NCBI GenBank assembly: GCA_030035585.1
Contig: CM057482.1
Coordinates: 57,664,828 to 57,728,827 of the forward strand
Direction of reading: 5' to 3'
From: Dugong dugon
Taxonomy: Eukaryota; Chordata; Mammalia; Sirenia; Dugongidae
DNA length: 64,000 nucleotides
Position numbers and translations under genes: made by a program. Shown here in pieces: positions 46,450 to 58,720 of this stretch. The notes under the pieces are model-generated. The model did no database searches. It had not been told where the DNA came from and saw only the letters and a list, made by a program, of their open reading frames with translations. The first letter of the stretch is position 1. Each line of letters begins with the position of its first letter.

Positions 46450-47469
46450 TTGTTCTCAGATTTAAGGACTCCCTTTAATAATTCCCGTAAGCTTTTTTTT
46501 GTTTTTTATGTAGTCCCTTAATTTCTGTTTATCAAATGACCTAATTTCACCATCATATCTGAATGAGAGCTTTGAAGGATATATTATTCTTGGCTGGAAG
46601 TTTTTTTTTCTTTCAAGGTTTTATATATGTCATCCTACTGTCTTCTTGCCTGCATGGTTTCTGGTGCATAATGCGAGCTTAGTGTTATTGTTTCTCCTCT
46701 GTATGTGACTTTTTGTTTTTCTCGAGCTGCTCTCAGGATTCTTTGTCTTTGGTTTTGGAAAGTGTGATTATGATATGTCTTGGTGATTTTCTTTTGGGGT
46801 CTATCCTATATGTGGTTTGTTGGGCTTCTTGGATGGCCAGCTTTTCGTCTTTCATGATATTGGGGAAGTTTTCTGTCAGCAGTTCTTCAATGATCCTCTC
46901 TGTTTTCTGTTTTCTCTTTCTGTTCTGGAACTCCGATCACTTGCAGATTTTTGCTTTTGATTGTATCCCACATAATTCTCGGGGTTTCTTCATTTTTCTT
47001 TGTTCTTTTTTCTGATTTTTCCTCAAGAGAGTTGTGTCCAAGCATTTGTCTTCAATTTCGCTGATCCTGTCTTCCATTGTTTCAAACCTGCTCCTCAGCC
47101 CTTCTATGACATTGTCCATTTCTTAAATCTGGTTATCTTTTGGATTTCTAATTGTTGTTTTTGTATGATTTCCAGTTGTGAATTTATCTTAGCATTTTGT
47201 TCCTGTATTATTTTCTTGAATTCTTCCATTTTTTGTCTGTATTTTCCATGAATTTGTCTGACTTTTCCATGAATTTGTCTATTTTTTCCTGCCTTTTCCT
47301 TCAACTCTTGGATAATTCTGAGTATTAGAGATTTGAATTCCCTATCAGGTAGTTCTAGTGCTTTTTCTTCTACTGGAAAGTCACCTGCTATTTTACTTTG
47401 GATGCCTACTGGAACCATCCTGTCCTGTTTTTGTATATGTTTTGATGTTGTCTGCTGCCTTCGAGGCAT
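46450..47469 (-). pseudogene. L1 ORF1, degenerate
   Basis: The start MPRRQQTTSK is at 47469. A coiled-coil-like, Lys/Glu/Gln-rich domain follows, with a short repeated 'RQIHGK' unit and 'INSQLEIIQKQQLEIQKITR'. After a stop near 47104 the frame continues as 'FETMEDRISEIEDKC'. The C-terminal domain, which normally binds RNA, is detectable only in pieces down to about 46450. The full-length protein forms trimers in other L1s; this copy cannot. Confidence 0.8.
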
Positions 47470-49030
47470 TCAGTAGTTATTTTCCTCGTTTATTGATTGT
47501 AGATTTTTTTGTTTCACCCTGCTTTTTTGTTTTATTTGGTTATGTCTGAGCACATTGGCTATGTGTTTTCCTTTTGTTTGCTCATCTGTGGGCAAGATAC
47601 TTTTCACCTCCTTCTCCAATGGGCAGGGTCTGTCACTCAGGTATGGGACAGCAGGGCAGGTCCAGCTGAAGGGCAGTTTCTGGGATGGTTTGTCTGTGGA
47701 ATATACTAGGGCCGATAGGGCAGGCCGGGAATCAGTGCAGGGCAGATTCTGGTAGGTCGTGCCAGTGCTGCTAGGGATTGTGATGTGTGAAGGTAAGATG
47801 CATGTGGGAAAGAGGAGAGAGAGGAGAGAGCAACAGAAACAAAAAACATACACACAAACAAAGAAAAAATAGTGGTAAGGGAGCTTGCTGTTGGAGTGGA
47901 GAGATTAGAGACTGAGAAATGGAGAAAAACAAAAATAAAAAGGGTAACAGAAAAAAAAGGAATAAATAAAAATTAGAGGAAAAAAAAAAGAAAACCCCCC
48001 AAGGATCCCAGCGTTGCAGCTGCTAGAACTGGGGAAGTTGCTCCCAGGCTGTGAAATACAGCCTGGCTAGAAGGGGTAGAGGTGTCACAGAACACCAGGT
48101 ATTCAGGAGACAGGAAGAGATGGTAAGTATAGACAGATGAGAAATCGAAAATGAAGAAAGATAAAAAGGGAAAAAGAGAAGAAAACAAAACAAAGAAAAA
48201 AACAAGACAATATCAAAAAAAAAAAAAAAATCAAGAAAAAAAAATGCCCCCAGAGATGTCACTGTGTGTCTGTGCAGAGTAAGGCAGTAGCTCCCAAGCC
48301 ACTTAGTGCTGCCTGGCTAGAATGGGCTCCCAAGCCAAGAAAACAAAAAGGAAACAAACAGATCAAAGCAAACAACGCCCCAGGGCTCCCACCTGCGTGG
48401 TGGCTCGGGCCTTGAAGCAGTTTCACAGTCAAGCGGTGTTCGCAGTCTTTCAGGAAGAAGCAAAGATGGCACATGGAGGCAGGTATTTGAGAAAAAAGAG
48501 GGAGAAGTGGTGAGAGGTAAGGAAGAAATCTAAAGAAGCGGGAAAAAGCAACACCAGCAGCCAACAAATTGCACTCAGGGAGCAGGCCAGGGTGAGCAGG
48601 TGGAATCCAAGTGACACTGGGGCGAAGCCAGTGCTTCCTGGCCAAGAGACTGTGGCTGCAGGAAGCAGAGGAGGCCGAGGGGGGATGAAGAAGGGTAGGG
48701 GTGGGAAAGCATATATCGCTCATTACCGGTTGTTCTGTTTCCTGCTGGAAACTCCGTGAAGTTGATTTCTCTTACCTCCTGTTCGTAGATCTCTGTTAGG
48801 AGACCAAGATGGCAGATCTGTGCTGTGGTAGCTAATAGGGGGCCTCTGCATGTATCTTTCCTTGCTCTCTGTTCTCTGTCAGTTTCTTATTCCATTTGGT
48901 GCTTGGCTGAGTTCTTTATCTCTTCATTTGATGCTTAGGGTTTCAGGATTGACGTGTGTCTCTGTTTGACTTAGTTTTCAGATCTTTGTGTGGTGCTTGT
49001 GTTTATAGTGCCATGTTGCTTGGAAGTCTA
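47470..49030 (-). promoter_or_regulatory. L1 5' UTR with YY1-like site
   Basis: This is a GC-richer 1.5-kb leader. On the + strand CAAGATGGC lies at 48805-48813, about 220 bp from the 5' end. A-rich tracts occur at 47950-48240. The equivalent region of the second L1 carries CAAAATGGC at 53904-53912, at a similar distance from its 5' end. Confidence 0.7.
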
Positions 49031-49697
49031 CTTTTCTTTCTTGCCTTATAGCTGTGGTTAGGGCTTCCAGTGTGATGTTGAATAATAGTGGTGATAATGA
49101 GCATCCTTGGCTTGTTCCCATTCTCAAGGCGAAGGTTCTCAGTCTTTCTCCATTGAGAATAATTTTGGCTGTTGGTTTTGCATATATGCCCTTAAATATG
49201 TTGAGGAATTTTTCTTCTATTCCTATTTTGCTGAGAGAGTCTTTTTATCAGGATAGCCTGCTGGATTTCATCAAATGCCTTTTCTGCATCTATTGAGATG
49301 ATCATGTGGTTCTTTTCCTTTGTTTTATTTATGTGGTGAATTACTCTGATAGATTTTCCTAATGTTGAACCACCCTTGCATTTCTGGTATGAATCCCACT
49401 TGATCATGGTGTATGATTTTCTTGATATAATGTTGAGTTCTTTTGGCTGGAATTTCATGGAGAATTTTTGTATCTATATTCATAATGAATATTGGTCTGT
49501 GATTTTGTGTGTGTGTTTGTGATGTCTTTTCCTGGTTTTGGAATCATGGTGACACTGGCTTCATAGAATGAGTTAGGGAGTATTCCTTCCTTTTCTATGT
49601 TTTTGAAGAGTTTGGGTAGAATTTGTGTCTACTCTTCTCTGAATGTTTGGTGAAACTCCCCGGTGAAGCCATCTGGTCCTGGGCTTTTTTTTTGGTG

Positions 49698-49739
<42 letters not shown>

Positions 49740-51110
49740 ATCTTTAATCTCTTCTTTTGTTTTGAGTTTGTTTAGATTTTGTATCTCTATTTATACTATT
49801 TATACTATTTTAGGTAGGTAGTGTTTCTCAAAATTTTTCTATTCCTTCTAGGTTTTTACATTTGCTGGAGTACAGTTTTTCATATTATTCTGTTATGATC
49901 ATCTTTATTTCAGTTGAGACTATTGTCTCCACTTTCATGGCTTATTCTGGTTTTTAGCATTTTCTCATTTTTTTCCTTTGTCAGTCTAGCTAGTGGTTTG
50001 TCTATTTTATTGATCCTTTTAAAGAATCAATTCTGGTCTTGTTGATTATTTCTATTGTTTTTCTGTTTTCTATTTATTTCTGCTCTAACCTTGTTATTTC
50101 ATTTCTTCTGGTTGCTTTGGTCTTCTTTTGCTCTTTCTTCTCTATTTTCTCAAGTTGTCAGGTTAGGTTATTGATTTTGGATCTTTCTTCTTCTTTAATG
50201 GAAGCATTTTTTTCTTATAAATTTCCCTCTGAGCTTTGCTGTTGTTGTGTCCCATAGTTTTTATTATGTTGTGTTTTGATTATTGTTTGATTCTAAGTAT
50301 CTTTTTAAATTTCACTTTTGATTTCTTCTCTGACCCAATAGTTTTTTAGTAATGTGTTATTTAGGTTCCATGTATTATTTTTCTTTCCTTATTGTTCTTG
50401 TTATTGACTGCTAGCTTCATACTATGGTCAGAATGGCTATGGTCAGAAATGTTTTGTATGATTTCAGTTTTTTAAAATTCACTGTGGTTTGCTTTGTGGC
50501 CGAAGATATGGTCTTTTCTGGAGAACGTACCATGTGCATTGGAGAAGAATGTGTATTGTGCTGCTGTTTAGTGGTGTGTTCTGGATATGTCTGTTAGGTC
50601 CAGTTGGTTAATAGTATCTTTCAGGTTTTCCATATTTTTATTGATTATCTTTCTAGTTGATAAATCCATCATTGAAAGTGGTGTATTGAAATCTACTTTT
50701 ATTTTAGATCTATTTCTCTAATTATTTTTGTGTTCACTTTGTAAGTTTTGGGGCTGTGGCATTGAGTGCATAAATATTTGTAATTGTTATATCTTCTTGT
50801 TAAATTGTCCCTTTTATCATTATGTAATGTTCTTCTTTGTCTCTTATAGTGGATTTTGACTTAAGGTCTGTTTTGCCTGATAGTAATATTGCCACTCCTG
50901 CTCTCTTCTGATTATTATTTGCTTGGTGTGTTTTATTGAATCCTTTGATTTTTAGCCTATTTATATGTTTGTGCCAAGTTGTGTTTATTTTAGGCAACAA
51001 ACTGATGGGTTATTTTTTTGTTATTCAGTCTGCCACTCTCTGTCTCTTGATTTATGCATTTAATCTGTTTATAATCAGTGTGATTACTGCTAAAGATAAA
51101 TTTACTCCAG
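49031..51110 (-). pseudogene. L1 ORF2 N-terminal two-thirds, degenerate
   Basis: Endonuclease pieces on the minus strand include 'KINTTWHKHINRLKIKGFNK' (about 50935-51000) and 'GVAILLSGKTDLKSK' (about 50850-50900). The motif A region is near 49250. A T-run of about 35 bases at 49699-49733 falls within the linker. Many stops are present. Confidence 0.83.
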
Positions 51111-51559
51111 CCATTTTATTATCCTTGATTTGTGTTGTTAACAAGTTATTTGTTCCTCTTTACTTACTATGCTGAGTTCATTTTATATATGGATTTTCTT
51201 TTCTTTTCATTTATTATTGTTGTTTTTGTGTTTTTAGTTTTTTTGTTTTTCTTCTGGTATATTGTGGTGTGAGTAGATTTATTAATTTTTTGTGGTTACC
51301 ATGTAGTTTAAATTTAACATTTCACTTTTAAAACAGTCTGTTATATATTGAAGCCCCCTTAACTTCCTCCTCATATAGAAGTTCTATCATTCTTCCCTTG
51401 TTTTGATGTTGTCATTGATTACAACTTTGTATCACAATGCCCTGTGATTATTTTTTCACTTTATTTTACTGTTGTGGTATCAACACCTGGTTTGGTATCA
51501 GGGAAATGCTGTCATGTGACTTTTCCTTAGGTTGTTGTTGGTTTTTTATTTGAAGGACT

Positions 51560-52497
51560 CCCTTTAATATTCCTTGTAGAGCTGGTCTGGTGGTTACAGA
51601 TTTCTTTAATTTTTGCTTATCTGGGAATGTTCTGATTTCTCCCTCATTTTTGAATGATAATATTGCTGGATATGTAATTTTTGGTTAACAATTGTTTTCT
51701 TTTGGAGGTTTATTTATATCCTCTCATTGTCTTCTTGCCTGCAGTTTTTAATGAGAACTCAGCGCTTATTCTTATTGGGGCCCCTTTGTAGGTGATATTT
51801 CACTTTTCATGAGATGCTCTTAAAGTCTTTCTTTGTCTTTCAGTCTGGAAAGCTTGATTATGATATATGTCTTGGTGACTTTCTCTTGGGGTTTATCTTA
51901 TATGGCATTTGATGAGCTTCTTGGATGTAAATATTCTCATCTTTCATGATATTTGGGAAGTTTTCTGCCATCTTCAAAGATTCTTCCTGTACTTTTTAAA
52001 CTTCTTTTTCTCTTCTGGGATTCCTAATATGCAGATATTATTCCTCTTGATGGTGTCCTATATAAGCCATATGCTGTCTTCATTTCAACTTTTTTCTATT
52101 CCTTCTTCATACCAAGTAATATCAAATGTTTTGCTTTCTGTTTCATTTATTCTTTCCATTGTTTCAATTCTGCTTCTGTGTCCTTCCATTGTGTTGTTTA
52201 TTTCTGATATTTAGCTGTTAAATTTTTGAATTTCTAGTTCTTGTTTTTGTAAGGATTCTATTTGTTTATTTAATTTGTCATTTGTTCTTGAATTATTTTC
52301 CTGAATTATTCTAGTCTCTTTTTTGTGTTTTCCTTGATCTCTCCTAAGAGACTTAATACTACATTTTTTAATTGTTTGTCCAGTAGTTCCATTATCTGTT
52401 CTTCCTCAAAGATCTTTTCTGTCCCCTTCTTTTGTTTATTTTTTGATCCATCTTTCTCTGTCTCTTCATATGATTTGTAATTTACTGCTGTCTTCAA
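51560..52497 (-). pseudogene. L1 ORF1, degenerate
   Basis: The frame opens at about 52497 with 'MKTAVNYKSYEETEKDGSKN' and carries a coiled-coil-like 'QIMELLDKQLKNVVLSL' stretch (about 52340-52400). Stops follow, and the end near 51560 is recognised by the 'kgvLqik' type terminus. Confidence 0.68.
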
Positions 52498-53094
52498 AGC
52501 ATTAAGTTTTTATTTTATTTATTATAGTAGGATTGTCTCTTTTTTTTCATTTGTTCATTTTTTGTTTTATCAGGAGCTTAGCTCCTTCCTTTTTTCTTTG
52601 CATTGACTCCTTTACTTTGTATTGTTTTAATTGTTGTTGTTTTGTGGTATTGGTTTCTGTATGTCAGTTGGATTGGTATACTTTTTCCTCACTGGTTTGT
52701 ATGATGGTCACACACACGGGGGTTCAATGTCATTAGATATATATGACTTTTCTTAGAAGATTGCATGGTGGTGCAAGAACAGACCCTTTCCCTGATGTGA
52801 GGTGCCTGGTGTTGGGTGGTCCGGATCTTTTCACAGCTCTTGGGAGATAATGTGTTTCCTCTGTGTTGGCATGAGCAGTTAATGAGACCCCTGAAGCCCA
52901 GGATGGGTGGCAGAGATGGGCGGGCAGGATGGGGTGTAAAAGTCAACATGACTGTGGAGGGGTTAGCAGGGTAGGGCACAGAGTCCTGCTTGGTGGAGGT
53001 AGGGAATTGGCAGGGCAGGTCGCAGAGTCTTGCTCATCTGGGAGTGGTCTGTGAGTGGCGTGAGCAGGACGGAGGTCTGCACATCTGGGATGGG

Positions 53095-53400
53095 GTGATG
53101 GGTGAAGTGGAGCCTATGTTTACACAGACATCCTGAACCTCAGGGAGGTGGGGTAGGGAGAGGTCTGTGTTTTTAGTGCAGATATCCTGTGCCTCAGGGA
53201 GGGCAGGGGGACAAGGTGAGGTTTGTGTATGTTAGTGCAGATGACCTGCTCTTCAGGGAGGGGAAGAGGATGGAGTGGGGCCTGTGCATGTTAGTGAAAA
53301 CTGCCTGCCCCTCAGGAAGGGGATGGGGCAGATTGGAACTTGTGCCCATTAGCCAAGTCAGCAGGTACCCCTGGGAGGGGAGAGGAGTGAAGCAAAGCCT
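53095..53400 (-). repeat. Tandem repeats of about 59 bp in the L1 5' UTR
   Basis: 'cagggagg' or a close variant recurs at 53141, 53195, 53254, 53313 and 53372, giving steps of 54, 59, 59 and 59. Flanking words such as 'gttagtgcagat' and 'cctgtg' recur in phase. This resembles the monomer arrays used as promoters by other L1s. Confidence 0.8.
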
Positions 53401-54130
53401 ATAGGGACAGGAGGGGATGACAGTTTGCATATGGCCAGTTCTGGGAGGGGGGCTTCTAGTTGTTAACTCTTGGTTGACTTTTCACTGGGCATCTCCTGTC
53501 TAAATGAATGGGTGGTACCACCAGCAAGCAGTTCCTGCACTAATTTCTAGCTTCCTCCTTCTCTGCGCTAGTCAGAGGGTCTGGAGCTCACACCTGGCCT
53601 TCTGTACTTCCCCTTTGTTCTTCCACAAATATGCACTCCTTGTTTATTCTGTATCCTGCCCTTAGGCTCTGATGATTCAGTCTGCCTCTCTTTTCTCTAG
53701 TAGCACTTCCTTGTGGTTCCCTGGCTTCAAAGTTACACCATTCCTGTGTTTCATCCTCTCAGGGGTGCCCTGTCCCAGGACACATCTAGCCTACCTCGTC
53801 ATTATTTCTGAGGTTGTTTACACAGAATTTCTGCCACCAGCCGTGTTCTTCTTGAGATTCGTTTCCTGGGCTCCTCACTCTGGGTTGTTGCTTGATACTG
53901 TTCCAAAATGGCCATGCTGCACCACACTGGCTGGCAGAGCGTGGTCAATCCATGAATCTCTGTTTTCCCTCTGGTCTCTTTCTGTTTGTCCTTCATTTGG
54001 TGCTCAGTCTGTTTGTTCACTTCTCCATTTGGTGTTCTGGAATCTGAGGTCATCATCTGTGTCTGTTTTACTTAGTTTCTCCAATCTTTGATGTAAGAGG
54101 TTGTTATGGCGCTTTTATTTAAGCCACTGT

Positions 54131-54995
54131 TTTAACAAGAACTCCCCAAGGCAGGCAGTTTTTACTAGTTAAGCTAAACTATAGTTTGGTTTTTTGAAGA
54201 CTTCAGGGGATATTTTTGGTTTAAGGTTTAAAGATTGTCTTAGGCAATAATTCCAGGGGTTCATCCAGCCTCCATGACTCCAGAAAGCTTGGAGATCATG
54301 AGCATTTGAAATTCTGTTCTGCATTTTACCCCTTTTGATCAGGAGTCTCCTATAAACTCTTTGATCAAAATGTTCATTAATGGTAGTTGGGCACCATTCA
54401 GTTCTTCTGGTCTCATGGCAAAGGTGTTGGAGGCAATTAGCGACACATTCCATTTACTTCTCCTATTCCTGACTCTCCTTCTTCCTCCGCTGCTCCATGT
54501 AAATAAAGACCAATTGTGCCTTGGATGACCACTTGCAAGCTTTTAAGACCCCAGGAACTACACAACAAACTAGGAGGTAGAACAGAAGCGCTAAACACGT
54601 TATTTAGGCCAATTAACTGGGATGTCCCATGAAACATGCCCTTAATCCCCGAAACTGAGAAACCAAATCCCATGAGGTATATGGCTGTACATAAGCAGCC
54701 TCAGCAGCTGCTCTTTTTCTCTTTTTGCCATTGTTGTAAATATGTCTAGCACACAATTTTTGCCAGTCCAGCTTTTTATTATTGATAGCATTTACAGTAA
54801 TAGGCTGTGCAACCCTACACTTGATGCGATTTTTCCATCACTGTAAACTGAAACTCGGTACTCAATAAGCAATAACCCTCACTTTTCTCCTCCCTCCTGC
54901 CCCTGGTAACTGCTAATAAACTTTGGTCTCTATACATTTGCCTTTTCTTGTCTTTTTGTATAAGTGAGGTCATACAGTATTTTGTCCTTTTGTGA
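54131..54995 (-). mobile_element. Third L1 3' end, minus strand
   Basis: 'gggcaccattcagttcttct', 'caagcttttaagaccccagg' and 'cccatgaaacatgcccttaa' match the L1 3' UTRs at 36900-37300 and 41700-41990. 'tataagtgaggtcatacagt' at the right end is the ORF2-adjacent part. It overlaps those UTRs in content, so it belongs to a separate element. Confidence 0.75.
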
Positions 54996-56925
54996 AATAC
55001 TGCTCTTTAATGTCTTACAGAGTTATCATAGAAGTATAAAGTGAATTCTTAAAGACTATTGGTTATAGACATGCTATCTTTGAGAGAAAAAGTAGATTAG
55101 CTAGTGGAAAGCCAGAGAAAGTTCCCACATCTTTCTAAGCCTGTTTGCTCAAATCTGTGATGGGACACCTCCTGCCAAGCCCCTGCCTCAGGGTTGGAGA
55201 GTCTAAAATGGAACACTATGTTTCAAATAATTTTGAAATTTGTGAAGGGCTCTAGAAGAATCAAATGTAGTGTTAAGATATGACTGATAAATTGTTATAT
55301 CAGCTGTCCCTCCTCCTAATGGTTTTCGTATTATAATCAAAAGGAATGAAGCACAAATGGTGACATTTAAGTGTTCATATGTCAGAAGAGGAGAGTTTAA
55401 TTTATTGGGGTGATATATATATATGTTGGGAGGGGTGTGTGGGACATTTTGGGGTCTCTACGGTCATAGGGCATTGATGCATGATACTCTAACTGCCCCA
55501 ACTTGTCACTGATTGTTGGATGGCTTCTCTAATTCAAGCAAAACTATCCTTTCTTTTCTTAATGCACATCCAATCAAACAATAGTCTCAACTGTGTATTT
55601 CATTTAACCTGGCTAGTCCTCATGTAAAAATCACAGCCTACTCTATAGACAGGTGAGTTGTCGTTTTCCAGCAATTACTGTATATCCAGAAAATAATTTA
55701 TATTCTCAGCTCTCAGAACAAATGTGGGAGGAGAGGAAACAGACATTCTTAATTGCTGTGCTTGAAGTAAATGCTATTACTGTAGAGTTATTTCACTGAT
55801 TCTATCACAAAGTTAATTCAAATTCATGAAGGAGGTAGAGAACAAATTTTGTAGAGAAATTATACCTGTCATCTCTACGAGAAACTAGGTCCAAAGGATG
55901 CTGAGTTAAGACCCATTACCTCAGCTCAACACATGCCAGTAGGTGACCTTCCTGAACATTCCTCACCATTTTTGGCATGAACCTTTTCATCAGGTCACAC
56001 ATATGCCTTAGAACTTGAGATTTCACCATGGCGCTTTTTTATTTAAGGCAGAATCCTGTGTACATGAAGTCTATTCTAGAGCCCATCCATGTTGTTTAGT
56101 TCACTAAAAAGACATTTATTAGTATTTTTTTTCTTATAAGGAAGTTATATTAAGATTCAGTGTATATGTATTTTTCTTGTATGTAATTTGATAAAATGCA
56201 TTAGACTAGTTGAGCCTTAGCTTGATACAGTAAACATTTTGGCCACCAGACAAAACTTTGATTAGTTCAGCTGTCCAGTGCCTTGACTTGATTTGAATTT
56301 TCAATTCAATTCATAGAAAAACAAATTTTGTTTCTTATGTTTATTCATTACTACTCCCAGGAATTGAGCAAAATGGCTTTATGTAGATTAGAGGTAGTTT
56401 GAGTGAGAAAGGACCCTGGACTTAAATAACAGGTTCTTCCAAATCTTACCCACAGATTCACTGAAGGAAAAAAAAAGACTTCACAGATTCATAGATTTCT
56501 GGTCCCTAAATGGAGTAATTACACCTACTTGTAGGCCCTGCTGGGATAATGACAAGTGATGACTTCTGGCCCGGAGTGAGCATGCAGACAGTGCTAGTTC
56601 CCTTCCTTCTGTCTCATTCACAGATCTACGCACTGCTTTCTGTCTTCTTAAATTTTGGTTTTGTTTATGAGTACTGGAATAGACCCCTTAGAAGACACCG
56701 TCATAAAAGCTTGTCTTACATTGAGATTTCTGTTCAGCTGCTGACATTTCATCAGTCTGTAATTAACATGCTGATCTAAAATATCTTACAGATACTTTTA
56801 TGAAGTATTACTGCACCCATATTGATTAAATTGTTATTTTATTAATTCACATTTGAGGACAAAATATAGATCTAGAAATAATAGTTTTATAAAATATGGC
56901 TTGAAGGAATTATGAAAGAAATCGA
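54996..56925. other. Unique intron 2 DNA
   Basis: This is the longest repeat-poor stretch after 36 kb. A short (TA)n lies at 55417-55430. I looked for GABRG3 exon 3 (an acceptor followed by a frame continuing from RPDIG) and did not see it. No RNA gene is evident. Confidence 0.5.
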
Positions 56926-56929
56926 GTTC

Positions 56930-57025
56930 AACAGCTCACTAAATCTGGCTTTGCATCAAAATTATCTGGAGAACTTTTAAAAATACCAAGGTCAGGGCTC
57001 AACCCCAAGACCTACTGAATGGAGA
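56930..57025. mobile_element. MER5-like hAT remnant
   Basis: 'tttgcatcaaaattatctgg' followed by 'agaacttttaaaaatacc' and 'caagacctactgaatgg' resembles the widespread MER5A transposon. The ends are worn, and no target duplication is identifiable. Confidence 0.72.
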
Positions 57026-58720
57026 TATTTATTGATTTTTCTGTCTTCTAGTTCATTGATTTCCACTTTGATCCTTATTGTTACATTTTTTCCTGCATAT
57101 TTTGGGTTTCAGTAATTTTTTTTTCTAATATCTTAACGTGAAAGAAGAAAGCAGTGATTTGAGTCCTTCTTTTCCAGTGTAGGTACTTGGTGCTATAAAT
57201 TCCCTTCTAATAGATCCCACAGATTACAGTGTATTGGTTTCACTTTCATTTTCATTCAGTAAAAAATAACTTCTTTTTTATTCATTATTTGATCCATGAG
57301 TACTTTAGTGTTATTAAATGTGTTATTAAATTTTTAAATTTTGGAGGGATAGTTCATATATCTTTTTGTTATTGATTTCTAACTTAGTTCCACTGTGGTC
57401 AGAGACATATTTTGTATAACTTGAATTCTTTTAAATTTGAGACTTGTTTGATTGCTCAGGATAGTGTTTATCTTGTGCGCTTAAAAGCAATGTGTATTCT
57501 GCTGTTGTTAGTTGGAGTATTCTGTAAATTAGCACAATTAGGTGAATTTGATCCACAGTTTTGTTAGTCTACTTGCTGATTTTCTGTCTGTTTCTTCTAT
57601 CAATTATTAAGAATGGGGTATTGAAATCTCCAACTATAACTGTGGATCTGTTTCTCTTTATAGTTCTGTCAGTGTTTGCATTATGAATTTTCAATTATTA
57701 TTAGGGGTATAAGTATTTATGATTTTTATGCCTTCTTCATTAACTTTATACTTAGTCATATTCTTTACTGTGTAATATGCTGTATCTGACATTAAGATAA
57801 CCACTCCAGCTTTCTTTTGACTAGCATTAGTATGGGATACATATTTCTGTTCTTTTACTTTTTAACCTATGTTTGTCTTTACTTTTTTATGGAGTCACTT
57901 GGTGGTGCTAATGATTAATGCACTCAGCTGTTAACTAAAAGGTTGGAAGTTCTTATCCACCCAGAGATGACTCAGAAGAAAGGCCTGGTGATCTACTTCT
58001 AAAAAAACAGCCATTGAAAACCCTATAGAGCATAGTTCTACACTGACACAAATGAGTTGGAGTTGGCTTGACGGCAACTGTTTTACTGCATTTTTAGCCA
58101 TTCGGACACTCTGACAATCTCTATCTTATAATTGGGGTCATTAGACCATTTACATTTAATGTGATTATTGATAATGTTCATTTAAGTCAATCTTATTATT
58201 TGTTTTTGATCCTTTCCCTCTTATGATTTCATTTTTTTTCCTTATTAAGTATAATCTTTTATTTTGATATTTTAGTGGTTGTGTTAGGGTTTGTAGGATA
58301 CAACTTTATGACCATCTACCTTCAAGTGATATTGTGTTACTTCACATATAGTATAAAAAACCTTACAAGAGTATATTTCCATGTCTTTCCTCTCAGACTT
58401 TATGCTATTGTGGTCATACATTTTACTTAAACATGTTATAAACCCCACAATGCACCATTAGTGTTTCTTAAAATACCCAATTATCTTTTAAGGAGATTAA
58501 ATCAAGAAATTAAAAAATGTACCTATTTACTCATGTTCTTACGATTTCCTGGGTTTTTAATTCCTTTCCATAGATCCATATTTCCATGTTGTATCACTTT
58601 TCCTTCTACAGGAAGGGCATCCTCTAACTTTTATTGTTGTATGAGTCTGTTAGTAATGAATTTTTTCAGCATTTATATACCTGAAAATGTCTTTATTTTG
58701 CTTTCATTTTTTGAAGCATC
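57026..58720 (-). mobile_element. Old L1, ORF2 start and upstream part
   Basis: The minus strand contains the L1 endonuclease block ('gttattgatttctaacttag', 'tgtattctgctgttgttag') and more 5' L1-like sequence to about 58720. It is interrupted by a SINE at 57884-58085. Frames are heavily broken. Confidence 0.78.
57884..58085 (+). mobile_element. AfroSINE-type SINE
   Basis: 'ggagtcacttggtggtgcta' through 'ggcttgacggcaactg' is a moderately diverged copy with a decayed B box ('ggaagttcttatcc'). Confidence 0.85.

Larger units (their letters stand above)
40908..49030 (-). mobile_element. Near full-length L1 inserted into another L1
   Basis: Read on the minus strand the order is 5' UTR (49030-47470), ORF1 (47469 to about 46450), a long spacer, ORF2 (about 46000-42207) and 3' UTR (42206-40911). 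At about 8.1 kb it is long for an L1, mainly because of the spacer, the 5' UTR and the modular 3' UTR. The flanks are L1 ORF2 on both sides, with similar sequence 'tacttctgtttcttttt' and 'tacttttctttcttgcc' that may be a diverged target duplication. Confidence 0.88.
49031..54130 (-). mobile_element. Host L1 (5' UTR, ORF1 and ORF2 up to motif B)
   Basis: This older L1 of a related subfamily is interrupted at 49031 inside ORF2 by the L1 at 40908-49030. Its reverse transcriptase part reads '[20 protein letters not shown]' (about 49250-49310). The endonuclease continues to about 51085, ORF1 lies at about 51560-52497, and the 5' UTR runs to about 54130. It is more decayed than the insert, which fits the insertion order. 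Confidence 0.86.

Noticed and set aside
53095..53400. A CRISPR-like or satellite array
   Set aside because: The units are adjacent without unique spacers, diverge from each other, and lie inside an L1 leader in a mammalian genome.
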